In this document: positions 25,881 to 34,512 of the stretch, one piece after another
How the letters are laid out: every line of letters starts with the position of its first letter
Position numbering within the stretch: position 1 is the first letter of the stretch
Source: Inquilinus sp. KBS0705
GTDB lineage: Bacteria; Bacteroidota; Bacteroidia; Sphingobacteriales; Sphingobacteriaceae
NCBI GenBank assembly: GCA_005938025.2
Contig: VCCI02000001.1
Location: 1,984,001-2,048,000, forward strand
Length of the DNA: 64,000 nucleotides
Direction: 5' to 3'
The notes under the pieces: generated by a model
The model's input: the letters and a program-made list of their open reading frames with translations, nothing else
Database searches by the model: none
What the model was told of the DNA's origin: nothing
Made by a program: the position numbers and the translations under genes

Positions 25881-26657
25881 ATGCCCGAATTACCCGACTT
25901 GCAAGTATTTAGCCACAACCTTAATAAAAGGTTAGCCGGCAAAACTGTTAAACAAATTACCGTGCATAAAGCACCCAAATTAAATGTGACCCATCAGCAA
26001 TTAGCCGATACCTTGCAAGGCCAAAAGCTTGACAGGGTGTACCGCGACGGTAAAGAGTTGTATTTTAAATTTAGCAAGGGCGATATTTTAGCCTTACACC
26101 TGATGCTGAACGGTAAATTATTTTTGTTTGAAGGTAAAAATGATAACAAGTACCCCATAATAGAACTGTTGTTTACCGACGATAGCGGTTTAGCCCTAAC
26201 CGATTATCAGGGGATAGCCAACCCTACTCTTAACCCCGAAGAAAAGGAAGCGCCTGATGCCATAGCACCTGAAGCCGGACCAGACTATTTGAAACAAAGA
26301 CTGGCAAAAACCAAAACCAATGTAAAGGCCGTGTTACTCGATCAAAAGATAATACGCGGCATTGGCAACGCTTATGCCGACGAAATACTTTGGGACGCGC
26401 GGATATCACCCTTTTCGGTAAGTAACAAAATACCTAAGGATAAGGTGGATGATCTGGCCGGGTCGATAAGATCGGTATTAAAGCACGCTGAAGAGCAGAT
26501 CATAAAAGCCAAACCCGATATTATTGCCGGCGAGATACGCGATTTTTTGAATATCCATAATTCCAAAAAAAAGCACAGCCCAACCGGTGCCGAAATTTTA
26601 ATGAAAGATACCGGGCGCAAAACCTATTACACCAACGAGCAGGAACTATTTAACTAA
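25881..26657 (+). CDS. Fpg/Nei-family DNA glycosylase-like protein with a zincless finger
   Basis: A 258-residue formamidopyrimidine/endonuclease VIII-family protein. The N-terminus MPELPDLQ provides Pro2 (the Schiff-base nucleophile after Met removal) and Glu3, and Lys58 (YRDGKELYF) matches the conserved beta-hairpin lysine. The helix-two-turn-helix region is KAVLLDQKIIRGIGNAYADEIL. At the C-terminus the usual four-cysteine zinc finger is replaced by a cysteine-free hairpin (TGRKTYYTNEQELF) that keeps the DNA-contacting arginine. It may repair oxidised bases, or be a divergent paralogue. Confidence 0.85.
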   Translation: MPELPDLQVFSHNLNKRLAGKTVKQITVHKAPKLNVTHQQLADTLQGQKLDRVYRDGKELYFKFSKGDILALHLMLNGKLFLFEGKNDNKYPIIELLFTDDSGLALTDYQGIANPTLNPEEKEAPDAIAPEAGPDYLKQRLAKTKTNVKAVLLDQKIIRGIGNAYADEILWDARISPFSVSNKIPKDKVDDLAGSIRSVLKHAEEQIIKAKPDIIAGEIRDFLNIHNSKKKHSPTGAEILMKDTGRKTYYTNEQELFN

Positions 26658-26663
26658 GCAGTT

Positions 26664-27122
26664 ATGAGGATCAAAAGGATAAACGCTGATGAATACCAAA
26701 CGGTTACCGCATTATTTAACCAATACCGCATGTTCTATCGCCAAAAAGATGATATAGCCCTGGCTGAGCGGTTTATACATGAGCGGCTGCACAATAACGA
26801 GTCGGTAATATTTGTTGCGATAGCCGGGCATAACGACGATATCCCCGCCGGTTTTACACAGTTATACCCCTTGCTGTCATCGGTAAGGGCTACTAAAAAC
26901 TGGCTGTTGAACGATCTATATGTAGATGCCGCGTTTAGGCAACAGGGCATTGGCGAAGCCCTTATAAAAACAGCCATGGTATTTGCTAAAGACAAGGGTG
27001 CAAAGTACCTTCAGTTAGAGACCGAGGTAAACAACACCACCGCGCAAAGCCTGTACGAAAATATAGGCTTTGTTAAACAGCAACCCGACGACCAACACTT
27101 TGTGTACCAGGTTAATATTTAA
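26664..27122 (+). CDS. GNAT family N-acetyltransferase
   Basis: A 152-residue acetyltransferase with the acetyl-CoA-binding motif RQQGIGEAL near residue 92 preceded by the strand WLLNDLYVDAAF, and the C-terminal ENIGFVKQ segment. The acceptor is unknown. It follows the glycosylase gene by six bases, so the two form an operon. Confidence 0.88.
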   Translation: MRIKRINADEYQTVTALFNQYRMFYRQKDDIALAERFIHERLHNNESVIFVAIAGHNDDIPAGFTQLYPLLSSVRATKNWLLNDLYVDAAFRQQGIGEALIKTAMVFAKDKGAKYLQLETEVNNTTAQSLYENIGFVKQQPDDQHFVYQVNI

Positions 27123-27204
27123 TACAATATTTAGCGAAAATTACTTTCAATACAGTTAAAACAATTAACCAAAATGTTCTGTTTAGTAGTAAACTACGAC
27201 AACA

Positions 27205-27687
27205 ATGGGAACATTACAACATATACAACACCAAATATCAGCTTTAAACGATCTGATAAAAACAAATAACGACAGGATAATGGGGTACCAAAAAGGTATT
27301 GAAAACACACAGGACCCGGCCCTGAAGATGGTTTTTGAAGGCTATGCCGATCAAAGCAGGGGCTACGTAAACGAACTTAACGACTTTATACACCTGCTTG
27401 GCGGTTCGCCAACCGATGGCACCACCCTATCGGGCAAGTTTTACCATACCTGGATAGATGTTAAATCGGCTTTCTCCAAAGCGGATGAACATTCTATATT
27501 ATCCGACTGCGAATATGGCGAAGATATAGCCAAAAGCGCCTACCGTAGAGCTTTGGATGATAAGGAACTGATATGGGAAGACGAAAAGATACTAAGCTTG
27601 CTTAACAACCAAATGAATGGCTTAAAAATGGCGCATGATGCTATTAAGGCCCTTCGCGATTCTACTAAAGTTAAACAACATGCTTAA
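27205..27687 (+). CDS. PA2169-family (DUF2383) four-helix-bundle protein
   Basis: A 160-residue ferritin-like helical protein matching the PA2169/DUF2383 family. Segments LNDLIKTNNDRIMGYQKGIE, FEGYADQSRGYVNELND and CEYGEDIAKSAYRRALDD lie in the first, second and third helices. Members occur in stress-response regions of bacteria, without a known reaction. The next small gene starts right at its end. Confidence 0.85.
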   Translation: MGTLQHIQHQISALNDLIKTNNDRIMGYQKGIENTQDPALKMVFEGYADQSRGYVNELNDFIHLLGGSPTDGTTLSGKFYHTWIDVKSAFSKADEHSILSDCEYGEDIAKSAYRRALDDKELIWEDEKILSLLNNQMNGLKMAHDAIKALRDSTKVKQHA

Positions 27688-27691
27688 AGTT

Positions 27692-28015
27692 ATGGACAGC
27701 CCGGATCAAGAATTTTTAAAAGAATACAGCCCCCTGCATGTACCGCAAAAATACGATGCTGCAGCTTCGGTGCAGGATAACGTGGTTTATGCGCTGGCCG
27801 AATTAGAGTATGCTACTGCTGTACGTGTTGCAAAAAAGCTAGCCAAGCTGGCTCCCGAAACGGATATAGCAATCCACCAAAAAAACGCCCAAGAAGTACT
27901 AACGCGCCTTTTTAATAAAGGCCTTATAAAGGGTGACGACATTGAAGATAACCGCGAGTATAACTTAAGCAAAATATTAAGCCCAAACTCGGGCAAGGCA
28001 GATGAGTTATATTAA
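27692..28015 (+). CDS. Small hypothetical protein, possibly winged-helix-like
   Basis: A 107-residue acidic protein. ATG 27692 follows the upstream stop by four bases; an ATG at 27680 overlapping that gene is equally possible. The middle (VVYALAELEYATAVRVAKKLAKL then NAQEVLTRLFNKGLIKGD) resembles the helix layout of a winged helix, and the end contains EDNREYNLSKIL. I do not recognise a named family. Co-transcription with the DUF2383 gene is likely, and a terminator follows. Confidence 0.7.
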   Translation: MDSPDQEFLKEYSPLHVPQKYDAAASVQDNVVYALAELEYATAVRVAKKLAKLAPETDIAIHQKNAQEVLTRLFNKGLIKGDDIEDNREYNLSKILSPNSGKADELY

Positions 28016-28066
28016 GCAGATATTGCCGCGATTGAACATATTGGCCACAATTATTATAAAGCATAA

Positions 28067-28095
28067 AAAAAAGCCCCGTATATCGGGGCTTTTTA
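28067..28095. terminator. Intrinsic terminator
   Basis: AGCCCCG (28072-28078) pairs with CGGGGCT (28084-28090) around a 5-base loop, with A-runs before and T-runs after. It ends the upstream operon and probably also the convergent gene. Confidence 0.9.
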
Positions 28096-28106
28096 ATTTT
28101 ATATGA

Positions 28107-28415
28107 TTACCATCTTCTGCCATGTCCGCGGCCATGACCACGATAAAAGTGTTCGCGGTAAACAACCTGGCGGCGATAAACCGGGCGTTCGTAGTAACGG
28201 GTGCGGTATACCGGGCGATAGCTTCTGTAAACTACCGGTTGTTCATAATATACGGTACGCGGATAAGTTTCATAAACGGGATAAGGCCTTTCAACATATA
28301 CCCTTCTAACGGGTGTACCTAAATTTACACCTATGCCTACGCTAACCTGTGCTTTTACAAGTTGAGATGACACAGTAAGTATCAGTGCTATTATCGAAAA
28401 TTTTATCAGTTTCAT
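28107..28415 (-). CDS. Secreted Tyr/Arg/Val-rich small protein
   Basis: A 102-residue exported protein with a signal peptide ending LVKAQ and a short VSVGIGVNLG strand. The rest is a low-complexity Tyr-Arg-Pro-Val tail (YVERPYPVYETYPRTVYYEQ type) ending in GHGRGHGRRW. Such basic, tyrosine-rich exported proteins are common in Sphingobacteriaceae without known function. They may bind polysaccharide or the cell surface. Confidence 0.75.
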   Translation of the reverse strand: MKLIKFSIIALILTVSSQLVKAQVSVGIGVNLGTPVRRVYVERPYPVYETYPRTVYYEQPVVYRSYRPVYRTRYYERPVYRRQVVYREHFYRGHGRGHGRRW

Positions 28416-28510
28416 TGTCTGTAAGTTTTAGTTACTATTAATGTTTCTATATAGCATCAGACACTAATACTATGCCATGGTTTAATAAAAACTTACACTT
28501 TTTTGGAATA

Positions 28511-28804
28511 TCAGTCTTCGTAGAGCTTTAAACGGCTCTTTAAATAACTCATTTCCTGTTGCATATCTTCTATTTTTTGCAGCAAACTATTTATGGTTGC
28601 CACACCCGGTTCGTTAATTTCTAAATGGTTATGCAGGCGCACTAAACGCTCCAGCTTTTGTATCTCATCAACCGGGATACAGTTTTGCTTATCCACAACA
28701 ATCACCTCAACCAGACCGGCATCCTGCAGGTAGCTAACAAAGGTGCCATCTACCTGGTGGTAAACACAAAAATCGCTTACGGATATTAAATTTTCGGTTT
28801 TCAT
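28511..28804 (-). CDS. cbpM: Chaperone modulator CbpM
   Basis: A 97-residue MerR-like fold protein of the CbpM family, the specific inhibitor of the CbpA co-chaperone. N-terminal ISVSDFCVYHQVDGTFVSYLQDAGLV gives the winged-helix part, and the C-terminal half is a coiled-coil helix (about 60-95). It is 16 bases downstream of cbpA on the same strand, which supports the call. Confidence 0.88.
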   Translation of the reverse strand: MKTENLISVSDFCVYHQVDGTFVSYLQDAGLVEVIVVDKQNCIPVDEIQKLERLVRLHNHLEINEPGVATINSLLQKIEDMQQEMSYLKSRLKLYED

Positions 28805-28820
28805 AGCGCTTAAGTTTAAA

Positions 28821-29723
28821 TCACGATTTAGCTAATTGTTCAAATAACTCGCGTTGTTTGTCTGTTAACTTAGTTGGTAATTGTACGTTATAGGTTAAAT
28901 ACAGGTCGCCAAACTGTCCTTCCTTTTTGTAAACCGGTACACCTTTGCCTTTTAGCTTAACTTTAGTACCAATTTGTGTGCCTGGGGCTACCTTTAGCTT
29001 TACTTTGCCGCTTAGCGTGCTTGCAGTAATTTCGCCGCCTAACACGGCTGTGTAAAGGTCAATATCAATTGTTCGGTACAAATCGCTACCCACGCGTTTA
29101 AATTCAGGATCTTCGGGTATATTAAAGGTAATGTACAGGTCGCCGGCGGGTGCCCCATTGCTGCCCGGCGCACCGTGGCCAGCTATTTTTATAGTTTGCC
29201 CATTTTCGATACCCGCGGGAATGGTTAAGCGTATGTTTTTACCGTTAACTGTAATGGTTTGCTTTTTCGATTCCATAATATCCCGCAAATCCAGCTGCAG
29301 CTCGGCGTTAAGGTCCTGCCCGCGGTAGCGCTGCGATTGCCTGCCGCTGTCACCCACCGGCCCGCCGCCAAACATCGAGTTAAAGAAATCAGAAAAATCC
29401 CCACCGCCGCCACCGCCAAAATCAAACCCGCCGAAACCGCCACCATTACTGCGCTGGTATTGCTGCTGCTGGCGTGCCTGCTGTTCGTAGGCATCGCTGT
29501 GTTGCCAGTTTTCGCCGTATTTATCGTACTTTTTGCGTTTCTCGGGGTCGCTTAACACCTCGTTGGCCTCGTTGGCCAGCTTAAATTGCTTTTCGGCCTC
29601 GGGGTTGTTGGGGTTAAGGTCGGGGTGGTGTTTGCGCGCAAGTTTGCGGTAAGCATTTTTTATATCCTTATCGGTCGCGTTTTTATCTACGCCTAAAATC
29701 TTATAATAATCTATAAATGCCAT
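28821..29723 (-). CDS. cbpA: DnaJ-type co-chaperone CbpA
   Basis: A 300-residue type II J-domain protein. The J domain covers residues 1-70 with the HPD motif at 33-35. A Gly/Phe/Ser-rich linker follows (about 88-125), and then two beta-sandwich C-terminal domains (about 135-295) containing [20 protein letters not shown] and [14 protein letters not shown]. There is no cysteine zinc-finger, which separates it from DnaJ. It would stimulate DnaK and be held in check by the CbpM encoded next. A TAGCTTTG box lies upstream. Confidence 0.93.
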   Translation of the reverse strand: MAFIDYYKILGVDKNATDKDIKNAYRKLARKHHPDLNPNNPEAEKQFKLANEANEVLSDPEKRKKYDKYGENWQHSDAYEQQARQQQQYQRSNGGGFGGFDFGGGGGGDFSDFFNSMFGGGPVGDSGRQSQRYRGQDLNAELQLDLRDIMESKKQTITVNGKNIRLTIPAGIENGQTIKIAGHGAPGSNGAPAGDLYITFNIPEDPEFKRVGSDLYRTIDIDLYTAVLGGEITASTLSGKVKLKVAPGTQIGTKVKLKGKGVPVYKKEGQFGDLYLTYNVQLPTKLTDKQRELFEQLAKS

Positions 29724-29754
29724 AATTAATTATGTATACCTAAAACGGTTAATA

Positions 29755-29762
29755 CAAAGCTA
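29755..29762 (-). promoter_or_regulatory. Candidate -7 box (TAgcTTTG) for cbpA
   Basis: Read on the minus strand the sequence is TAGCTTTG, a perfect TAnnTTTG match, 32 bases before the cbpA ATG. No clear -33 element. Confidence 0.4.
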
Positions 29763-29787
29763 AGTTTTAAATTACGGTAGTATTATA

Positions 29788-29795
29788 TAAATTTG
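29788..29795 (+). promoter_or_regulatory. Candidate -7 box (TAaaTTTG) for the cupin gene
   Basis: TAAATTTG lies 41 bases before the cupin start codon. A T-rich stretch stands where the -33 element would be. Confidence 0.4.
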
Positions 29796-29836
29796 GTATC
29801 GGTCTCTCAATTATAACAGGGCTAATTACATCAAAT

Positions 29837-30172
29837 ATGGATACCAGCATCTTCCGCCATTTTTCAAACATCGATACTAAAGAGATAGCTCCCGGCTTTT
29901 TTAGTAAACTGATACATACCGATACCAACACCATCAACTTTATTGAAGTGGCAGCTGGCTGTACCGTGCCCGACCATAGCCACGTGCACGAGCAATTATC
30001 GTTTGTGATAGAGGGGCAGTTTCAATTAACCGTAGGCGGCATACCGCAAATACTTGATTCGGGCATGTTTGCGGTGATTCCATCAAACGCGGTGCACAAC
30101 GGCCTGGCCATAACCAATTGTAAGCTGATTGATGTTTTTAGCCCCGTGCGCCAGGATTACAAACAGCTATAA
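29837..30172 (+). CDS. Single-domain cupin protein
   Basis: A 111-residue small beta-barrel cupin. Motif 1 is PDHSHVHEQLSFVIEGQ (about residues 45-61), with His and Glu metal ligands, and motif 2 includes FAVIPSNAVHN (about 81-91). It is likely a metal-binding enzyme or sensor of a small molecule. It stands between divergent cbpA and a GNAT gene, and its ligand is unknown. Confidence 0.88.
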   Translation: MDTSIFRHFSNIDTKEIAPGFFSKLIHTDTNTINFIEVAAGCTVPDHSHVHEQLSFVIEGQFQLTVGGIPQILDSGMFAVIPSNAVHNGLAITNCKLIDVFSPVRQDYKQL

Positions 30173-30200
30173 ACAAGCATTAAATTTTAGCCTTATTTAA

Positions 30201-30208
30201 TACATTTG
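30201..30208 (+). promoter_or_regulatory. Candidate -7 box (TAcaTTTG) for the GNAT gene
   Basis: TACATTTG lies 17 bases before the GNAT ATG at 30226. The distance is short and no clear -33 element is seen. Confidence 0.3.
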
Positions 30209-30225
30209 CCGCAAATACTATTGCT

Positions 30226-30738
30226 ATGGCTATCTCTGTTGCTACCCTTACTGATGTACCCGAACTTGTTACGCTGGTAAATTCGGCCTACCGGGGCGAA
30301 AGCTCTAAAAAAGGCTGGACCACCGAGGCTAATTTAATTGACGGGCAACGTATTGATGAGGAAGGCCTTATTGAGCAAATGAGCGACCCAAATGCAACTA
30401 TACTTAAAAACACTGATGCGGATGGCAATATAACCGCCTGTGTGTACCTGCTTAAAAAGCCGGGCAACGTTTTATACCTGGGTATGCTTACGGTATCGCC
30501 CACGCTGCAGGCACACGGCATTGGCAGGCAACTTTTAGCCGCTGCCGAAGACTATGCCCGCAGCATCAACCACCATACCGTAGCTATGACAGTGATAACC
30601 ACCCGCACCGAACTGCTGAATTGGTATGAGCGACGCGGCTACACTAAAACCGGCGAAACCATCCCTCTCATCATTACCGAGCGAAACGGCATTTTAAAAC
30701 AACCTGTTGAGATGTTTAAGCTGCACAAGGCGGTATAA
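30226..30738 (+). CDS. GNAT family N-acetyltransferase
   Basis: A 170-residue acetyltransferase. The acetyl-CoA motif QAHGIGRQLL (near residue 95) follows the strand YLGMLTVSPTL, and NWYERRGYTKTGE is the usual C-terminal signature. N-terminal VNSAYRGESSKKGWTTEANLI resembles the group that includes plant-type PITH/GNAT domains with unknown acceptors. Confidence 0.9.
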   Translation: MAISVATLTDVPELVTLVNSAYRGESSKKGWTTEANLIDGQRIDEEGLIEQMSDPNATILKNTDADGNITACVYLLKKPGNVLYLGMLTVSPTLQAHGIGRQLLAAAEDYARSINHHTVAMTVITTRTELLNWYERRGYTKTGETIPLIITERNGILKQPVEMFKLHKAV

Positions 30739-30826
30739 AATTGAACTGCATTATAATATAATAAATGCAACATTGGGCGGTATGTTGGCATAAATAATTA
30801 ATTTCACCAATTAGTATATACCTGAT

Positions 30827-31459
30827 ATGCAAAAGCCCGATAGCCTTATTTTTGACATGGATGGCACCCTTTGGGATGCTGTTGATACCTATGCACACTC
30901 CTGGAACGTTGTCTTTGCCGACTTAGGCATTGATAAAACCATTCACCGCGATGTTTTAGCGGGCATGGTGGGCTGGGAAGGCAAAAAAGTGATAGCTGAG
31001 CTAATGCCCGAATTTGAGCCCGAAAAACGCTTTGAGATCTATGCAGAAGTAAATAGCAGGCGGCATAACCTGATACGCGAAAAGGGCGGCATATTATACG
31101 ATGGCGTTAAAGACGGCTTAAAGCAACTATCCGAAAAATACCCGTTACTGATATTAAGCAACTGCGCGGCAGGCATTATACGCCAGTTTATTGATTGGGC
31201 CGGCATTGACGATTACATAACCGACGAATTTGCCTACGGTGTAAACTTTATGCCTAAAAGCCACAACATTAAATTGCTGATGGATAAGCATCATTTAAAA
31301 AACCCTGTATATGTAGGCGATACCGCCGGTGATGGCGAGCAGAGCCGTTTAGCAGGCATCCCCTTTGTTTTTGTAAGCTATGGTTTTGGCGAAACAGACG
31401 ATCACGACCTTAAGTTTGACGATTTTCCGTCGCTAACTAATTATTTTTTAAACTTATAA
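30827..31459 (+). CDS. HAD-superfamily hydrolase
   Basis: A 210-residue phosphatase of the HAD (Gph-like) type. Motif I is FDMDGTLWD (nucleophile Asp at residue 9), motif II is ILSNCAA, motif III the lysine in MPKSHN, and motif IV VYVGDTAGDGEQ. A helical cap follows motif I. A clear paralogue lies at 51244-51885, with the same FDxDGTLWD and VYVGDT blocks. Likely acts on a small phosphorylated metabolite. Confidence 0.9.
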   Translation: MQKPDSLIFDMDGTLWDAVDTYAHSWNVVFADLGIDKTIHRDVLAGMVGWEGKKVIAELMPEFEPEKRFEIYAEVNSRRHNLIREKGGILYDGVKDGLKQLSEKYPLLILSNCAAGIIRQFIDWAGIDDYITDEFAYGVNFMPKSHNIKLLMDKHHLKNPVYVGDTAGDGEQSRLAGIPFVFVSYGFGETDDHDLKFDDFPSLTNYFLNL

Positions 31460-31492
31460 GCCTTATTGGTGTTAGGTTGAAAAGCTTAGCAC

Positions 31493-31882
31493 ATGAAAAG
31501 ACGCGTATTAACCATTATTATACTGGTTTTAACAGTAGTTATAATTGGTGTTGTTTATTACCGCTACTATTTTGTTTTTGGCGAAGGTACCAAAGCCGGC
31601 AGCATGAACTATTTTGTAAAAAAGGGCTATATGTTTAAAACCTACGAGGGCCGTTTAATACAAAGCGGCATCCGGTCGCAAACCCAGGGCAATATATCAT
31701 CAAACGAGTTTATGTTTTCGGTAACCGACCCTAAGGTGGCCGATAAGCTTAACCACAGCGCAGGTGCCATGCTGGAATTGCATTATAAAGAGTATTTACA
31801 CACGCTGCCATGGCGCGGGGTAAGCAATTTTGTGGTAGATAGCGTTATGTCGGTTACGCCAGTATCGCCAACCGCCCCATAA
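31493..31882 (+). CDS. Hypothetical single-pass membrane protein
   Basis: A 129-residue protein with one N-terminal membrane helix (about residues 5-25) and a beta-rich soluble part facing the periplasm. The core GSMNYFVKKGYMFKTYEGRL and DPKVADKL segments are conserved-looking in Bacteroidota. I know of no function, although similar proteins are sometimes mislabelled as phosphogluconate dehydrogenase, which the sequence does not support. Confidence 0.75.
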   Translation: MKRRVLTIIILVLTVVIIGVVYYRYYFVFGEGTKAGSMNYFVKKGYMFKTYEGRLIQSGIRSQTQGNISSNEFMFSVTDPKVADKLNHSAGAMLELHYKEYLHTLPWRGVSNFVVDSVMSVTPVSPTAP

Positions 31883-31894
31883 ATAAGTTTACTG

Positions 31895-32668
31895 TTACTT
31901 TTTTGTTAAAAAACCCTTTAAAGCCTGCTGGGTAAATTCCGACAGTACCAGTTCGCCACTTATGGCGGCACGTTCGGCAAGCAGTTCGTCCCAGTTTTGG
32001 GTGCCCTCCCATAGTATTTGCTTAAGGCCTACAAGCGCTTGAGGGTGGTACGAGGCGAGTTTTTGGGTTAGGGCGACCAATGCCTCATCTAATTGACTAA
32101 CGTCGCTATAAACCTCGTTATAAAGCCCTTTTTCGCGGGCCCATTGCGCTGTCTGAAAATCAACCGCCCGTATGGTTAGCTGCGAGAAAGCGGGCAAGCC
32201 AACTTTACGTATCACCGCTGGTGATATTACAAATGGCCCTATGCCTATGGCCAGTTCGCTTAGTTTAACAGATGCTGCTTCGGTAGCCAGGCAGTAATCG
32301 GCAGCAGCAGCAAGGCCAACACCGCCGCCAACAGCTTTGCCCTGCACACGGGCTATAATTATTTTTGGCGACTTGCGGCAGGCATTAATAACGTTGGCAA
32401 AACCCAAGAAGAACACCGCACCGGCTGCTTTATCTTTTATCTGCAATAGCTCGTCAAAGCTGGCACCGGCGCAAAATGTGCGGTCGCCATCACTTTTTAA
32501 TATTATTACACGTGTGTTTGCATCGGCACCGGCAGTTTTAATGGCATTGGTGAGTTGCTGTAGCAAATGGGCCGGCAACGAGTTTTGCGCAGGATGATAA
32601 AAGCTAATGGTAGCAATACCATCAGTACTGTTATTAAGTGTTACGTGCCCGTTATCCGTTAAGCTCAT
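31895..32668 (-). CDS. Enoyl-CoA hydratase/isomerase family protein
   Basis: A 257-residue crotonase-fold protein. The oxyanion-hole segments are FCAGASFDEL (about residues 66-75) and KAVGGGVGLAAAADYCLA (about 110-127). The glutamates of typical hydratases are only partly present in LSELAIGIGPF, so the exact reaction (hydratase, isomerase or other) is open. It stands alone, convergent with the preceding gene. Confidence 0.88.
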   Translation of the reverse strand: MSLTDNGHVTLNNSTDGIATISFYHPAQNSLPAHLLQQLTNAIKTAGADANTRVIILKSDGDRTFCAGASFDELLQIKDKAAGAVFFLGFANVINACRKSPKIIIARVQGKAVGGGVGLAAAADYCLATEAASVKLSELAIGIGPFVISPAVIRKVGLPAFSQLTIRAVDFQTAQWAREKGLYNEVYSDVSQLDEALVALTQKLASYHPQALVGLKQILWEGTQNWDELLAERAAISGELVLSEFTQQALKGFLTKK

Positions 32669-32739
32669 AATTAATGGGATGTTGCGGCAATATCAGCAAT
32701 TTTAATTTAACGGGCAAAGCGGAGGCATAGGGTGAGGTC

Positions 32740-32836
32740 TTCGACGGGCTCAGACTACAGATATTTGTTACTTAAAGGGAGGCCTTTGACGGGCTCAGAC
32801 TGACGACATTTGTTTCTTTAGCAGTCTGAGCCTGTC
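32740..32836. repeat. TTCGACGGGCTCAGACT repeats
   Basis: Two direct copies of TTYGACGGGCTCAGACT (32740-32756 and about 32785-32801) are followed by an inverted piece AGTCTGAGCCTGTC (32823-32836), so a hairpin can form at the end of the Kai-linked kinase gene. These are relatives of the family C repeats near 3.7 kb. Confidence 0.65.
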
Positions 32837-32844
32837 TATCAACC

Positions 32845-34509
32845 TTAAGCCTCATCTATCAGCGGCAGCTCGAAGTAAAAGGTTGACCCTTTGCCCGGCT
32901 CGCTATCAACACCTATTTTACCATGGTGATTGCTGATGATCTCGTGCGAAATGTACAGCCCCATTCCCAGCCCGCTGGTCATGTTCTTTTTATCCTCTAC
33001 ACGGTAAAAGCGCTCAAATATTTTGCTCTTTTGATCGTGCGACAAGCCTATACCATTATCAATTACCGATACCCTTACGTTATCGTCGTGCTTAGTGGTG
33101 CTGATAGTTATGTTTTTATTACCATGCGAGTATTTTACCGCGTTATTTATCAGGTTCATCAATACCTGTTCAAGGCGTTCCTGGTTACCGTGTATGGTGT
33201 AAGTACCATTGCTCAGGTTCTCAAATTTATAGCCTGGGTTCATGTGTATGGCATTTTCTAAACATTGGTTTACCAGGTTAGCCACTTCAACTTCGCCAAG
33301 GGCATATTCCAGTCTACCTGCCTTAATTTTGCTCACATCCAACAAATCGTTAATAAGCGATTGCAGCTTGTTTATAGATATGGCCGCTTTGGCAACATAT
33401 TGCTTAACAACAGTTGGTAAGTCTTCTTTTTTGTAGCCTGCAATTAATTGCAGGTAGCCTTTTAAACTGGTAAGTGGGGTTTTAAGCTCGTGGCTGGCAA
33501 TACCAATAAATTCGTCCTTGCGCTCCATTTCAAGCTTTTGGTCTTCAATATCGGTTGCGGTGCCTACCCAAAATATGATCTCGCCCGCTTCGTTACGCAG
33601 CGGTTTAGAGCGGTTTAAATGCCATCGGTAAACACCATCGTGCCTGCGGTAGCGGTTCTCCACTTCAAAAAGATCGCCCGTTTTTAACGCGTCGTTATAC
33701 TTTTCGAGGGTTTCCTTCAGGTCATCGGGGTGTACCAGCTCCTGCCATTTAAAACCACCGGTGCTTTCAAAATCACGGCCGGTATAATCATACCAGCGTT
33801 GGTTAAACGAGTTAAAGTTACCATCGGGCAGGTTTGTCCAGGTCATCTGCACAATGTTGTTGGTAAGCAGCTTAAAGTGCTCGCGGCTTATAACCAAATC
33901 AAGTGTGCGTTCTTTAACCGTTGCCTCAAGGTTATTGTTCATTAACTCGGTAGCGGCGCGTGCCTCTTCCAACTGTTCGTTACGTACCTGTAATTGCTTT
34001 TCGGTTTCTTTTAAAATAGTTAGGTCGGTTATGATCAGGCTGAGCGCCTGCCCGCCATCCACCTCAATGGTATTGCAGGAAAAAAGGCAATGCATATCCT
34101 GCCCCCCACCATCTTTCAGCAATATTTCTTCGCGGCAATCATCGTCCCAACTGGATGTTAATATTTTTTGCAGCTTATGTTTTGATGCGTCCGGTACAAA
34201 GCTAAGCAAAGGCATACCTATTACTTTTTCGAGCGGGGTATCGGCCATTTGCGCAAAACGGTTGTTGCAATATAAAACAATGCCATCCTTACTTACCGTT
34301 ACAGCGCCTTCGCTCATCTTTTCGATAAAAACGCGGTAGGTTTGGTCGGCAGTTTTAAGTGTATATAATTGATGCCCTTCCTGGTCTTTTACAACTAATG
34401 CATCAACCTGTCCGGTACGTATGGCTTCAATAGTATCGTTCGCCTCTTCCAGTTGGTGGCGAAGTTCTTTAATTTCGCTTAGCAAGTTATTTGAATTTAT
34501 CGGCTCCAT
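32845..34509 (-). CDS. PAS-domain sensor histidine kinase, Kai operon
   Basis: A 554-residue cytosolic kinase without membrane segments. Order: short coiled coil (10-35), PAS 1 (about 55-165), coiled coil (165-210), PAS 2/PAC (about 212-325, with YRRHDGVYRWHLNRSKPL), HisKA with phospho-acceptor His340 (ASHELKTPLTSLKGY), and HATPase (about 385-550, with N box NLINNAVKY, VIDNGIGL and GLGMGLYIS). It is the last gene of kaiC-kaiB-kaiB2, three bases after kaiB2, so it is a candidate output kinase comparable in role to cyanobacterial SasA. Confidence 0.93.
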   Translation of the reverse strand: MEPINSNNLLSEIKELRHQLEEANDTIEAIRTGQVDALVVKDQEGHQLYTLKTADQTYRVFIEKMSEGAVTVSKDGIVLYCNNRFAQMADTPLEKVIGMPLLSFVPDASKHKLQKILTSSWDDDCREEILLKDGGGQDMHCLFSCNTIEVDGGQALSLIITDLTILKETEKQLQVRNEQLEEARAATELMNNNLEATVKERTLDLVISREHFKLLTNNIVQMTWTNLPDGNFNSFNQRWYDYTGRDFESTGGFKWQELVHPDDLKETLEKYNDALKTGDLFEVENRYRRHDGVYRWHLNRSKPLRNEAGEIIFWVGTATDIEDQKLEMERKDEFIGIASHELKTPLTSLKGYLQLIAGYKKEDLPTVVKQYVAKAAISINKLQSLINDLLDVSKIKAGRLEYALGEVEVANLVNQCLENAIHMNPGYKFENLSNGTYTIHGNQERLEQVLMNLINNAVKYSHGNKNITISTTKHDDNVRVSVIDNGIGLSHDQKSKIFERFYRVEDKKNMTSGLGMGLYISHEIISNHHGKIGVDSEPGKGSTFYFELPLIDEA

Positions 34510-34512
34510 ATG

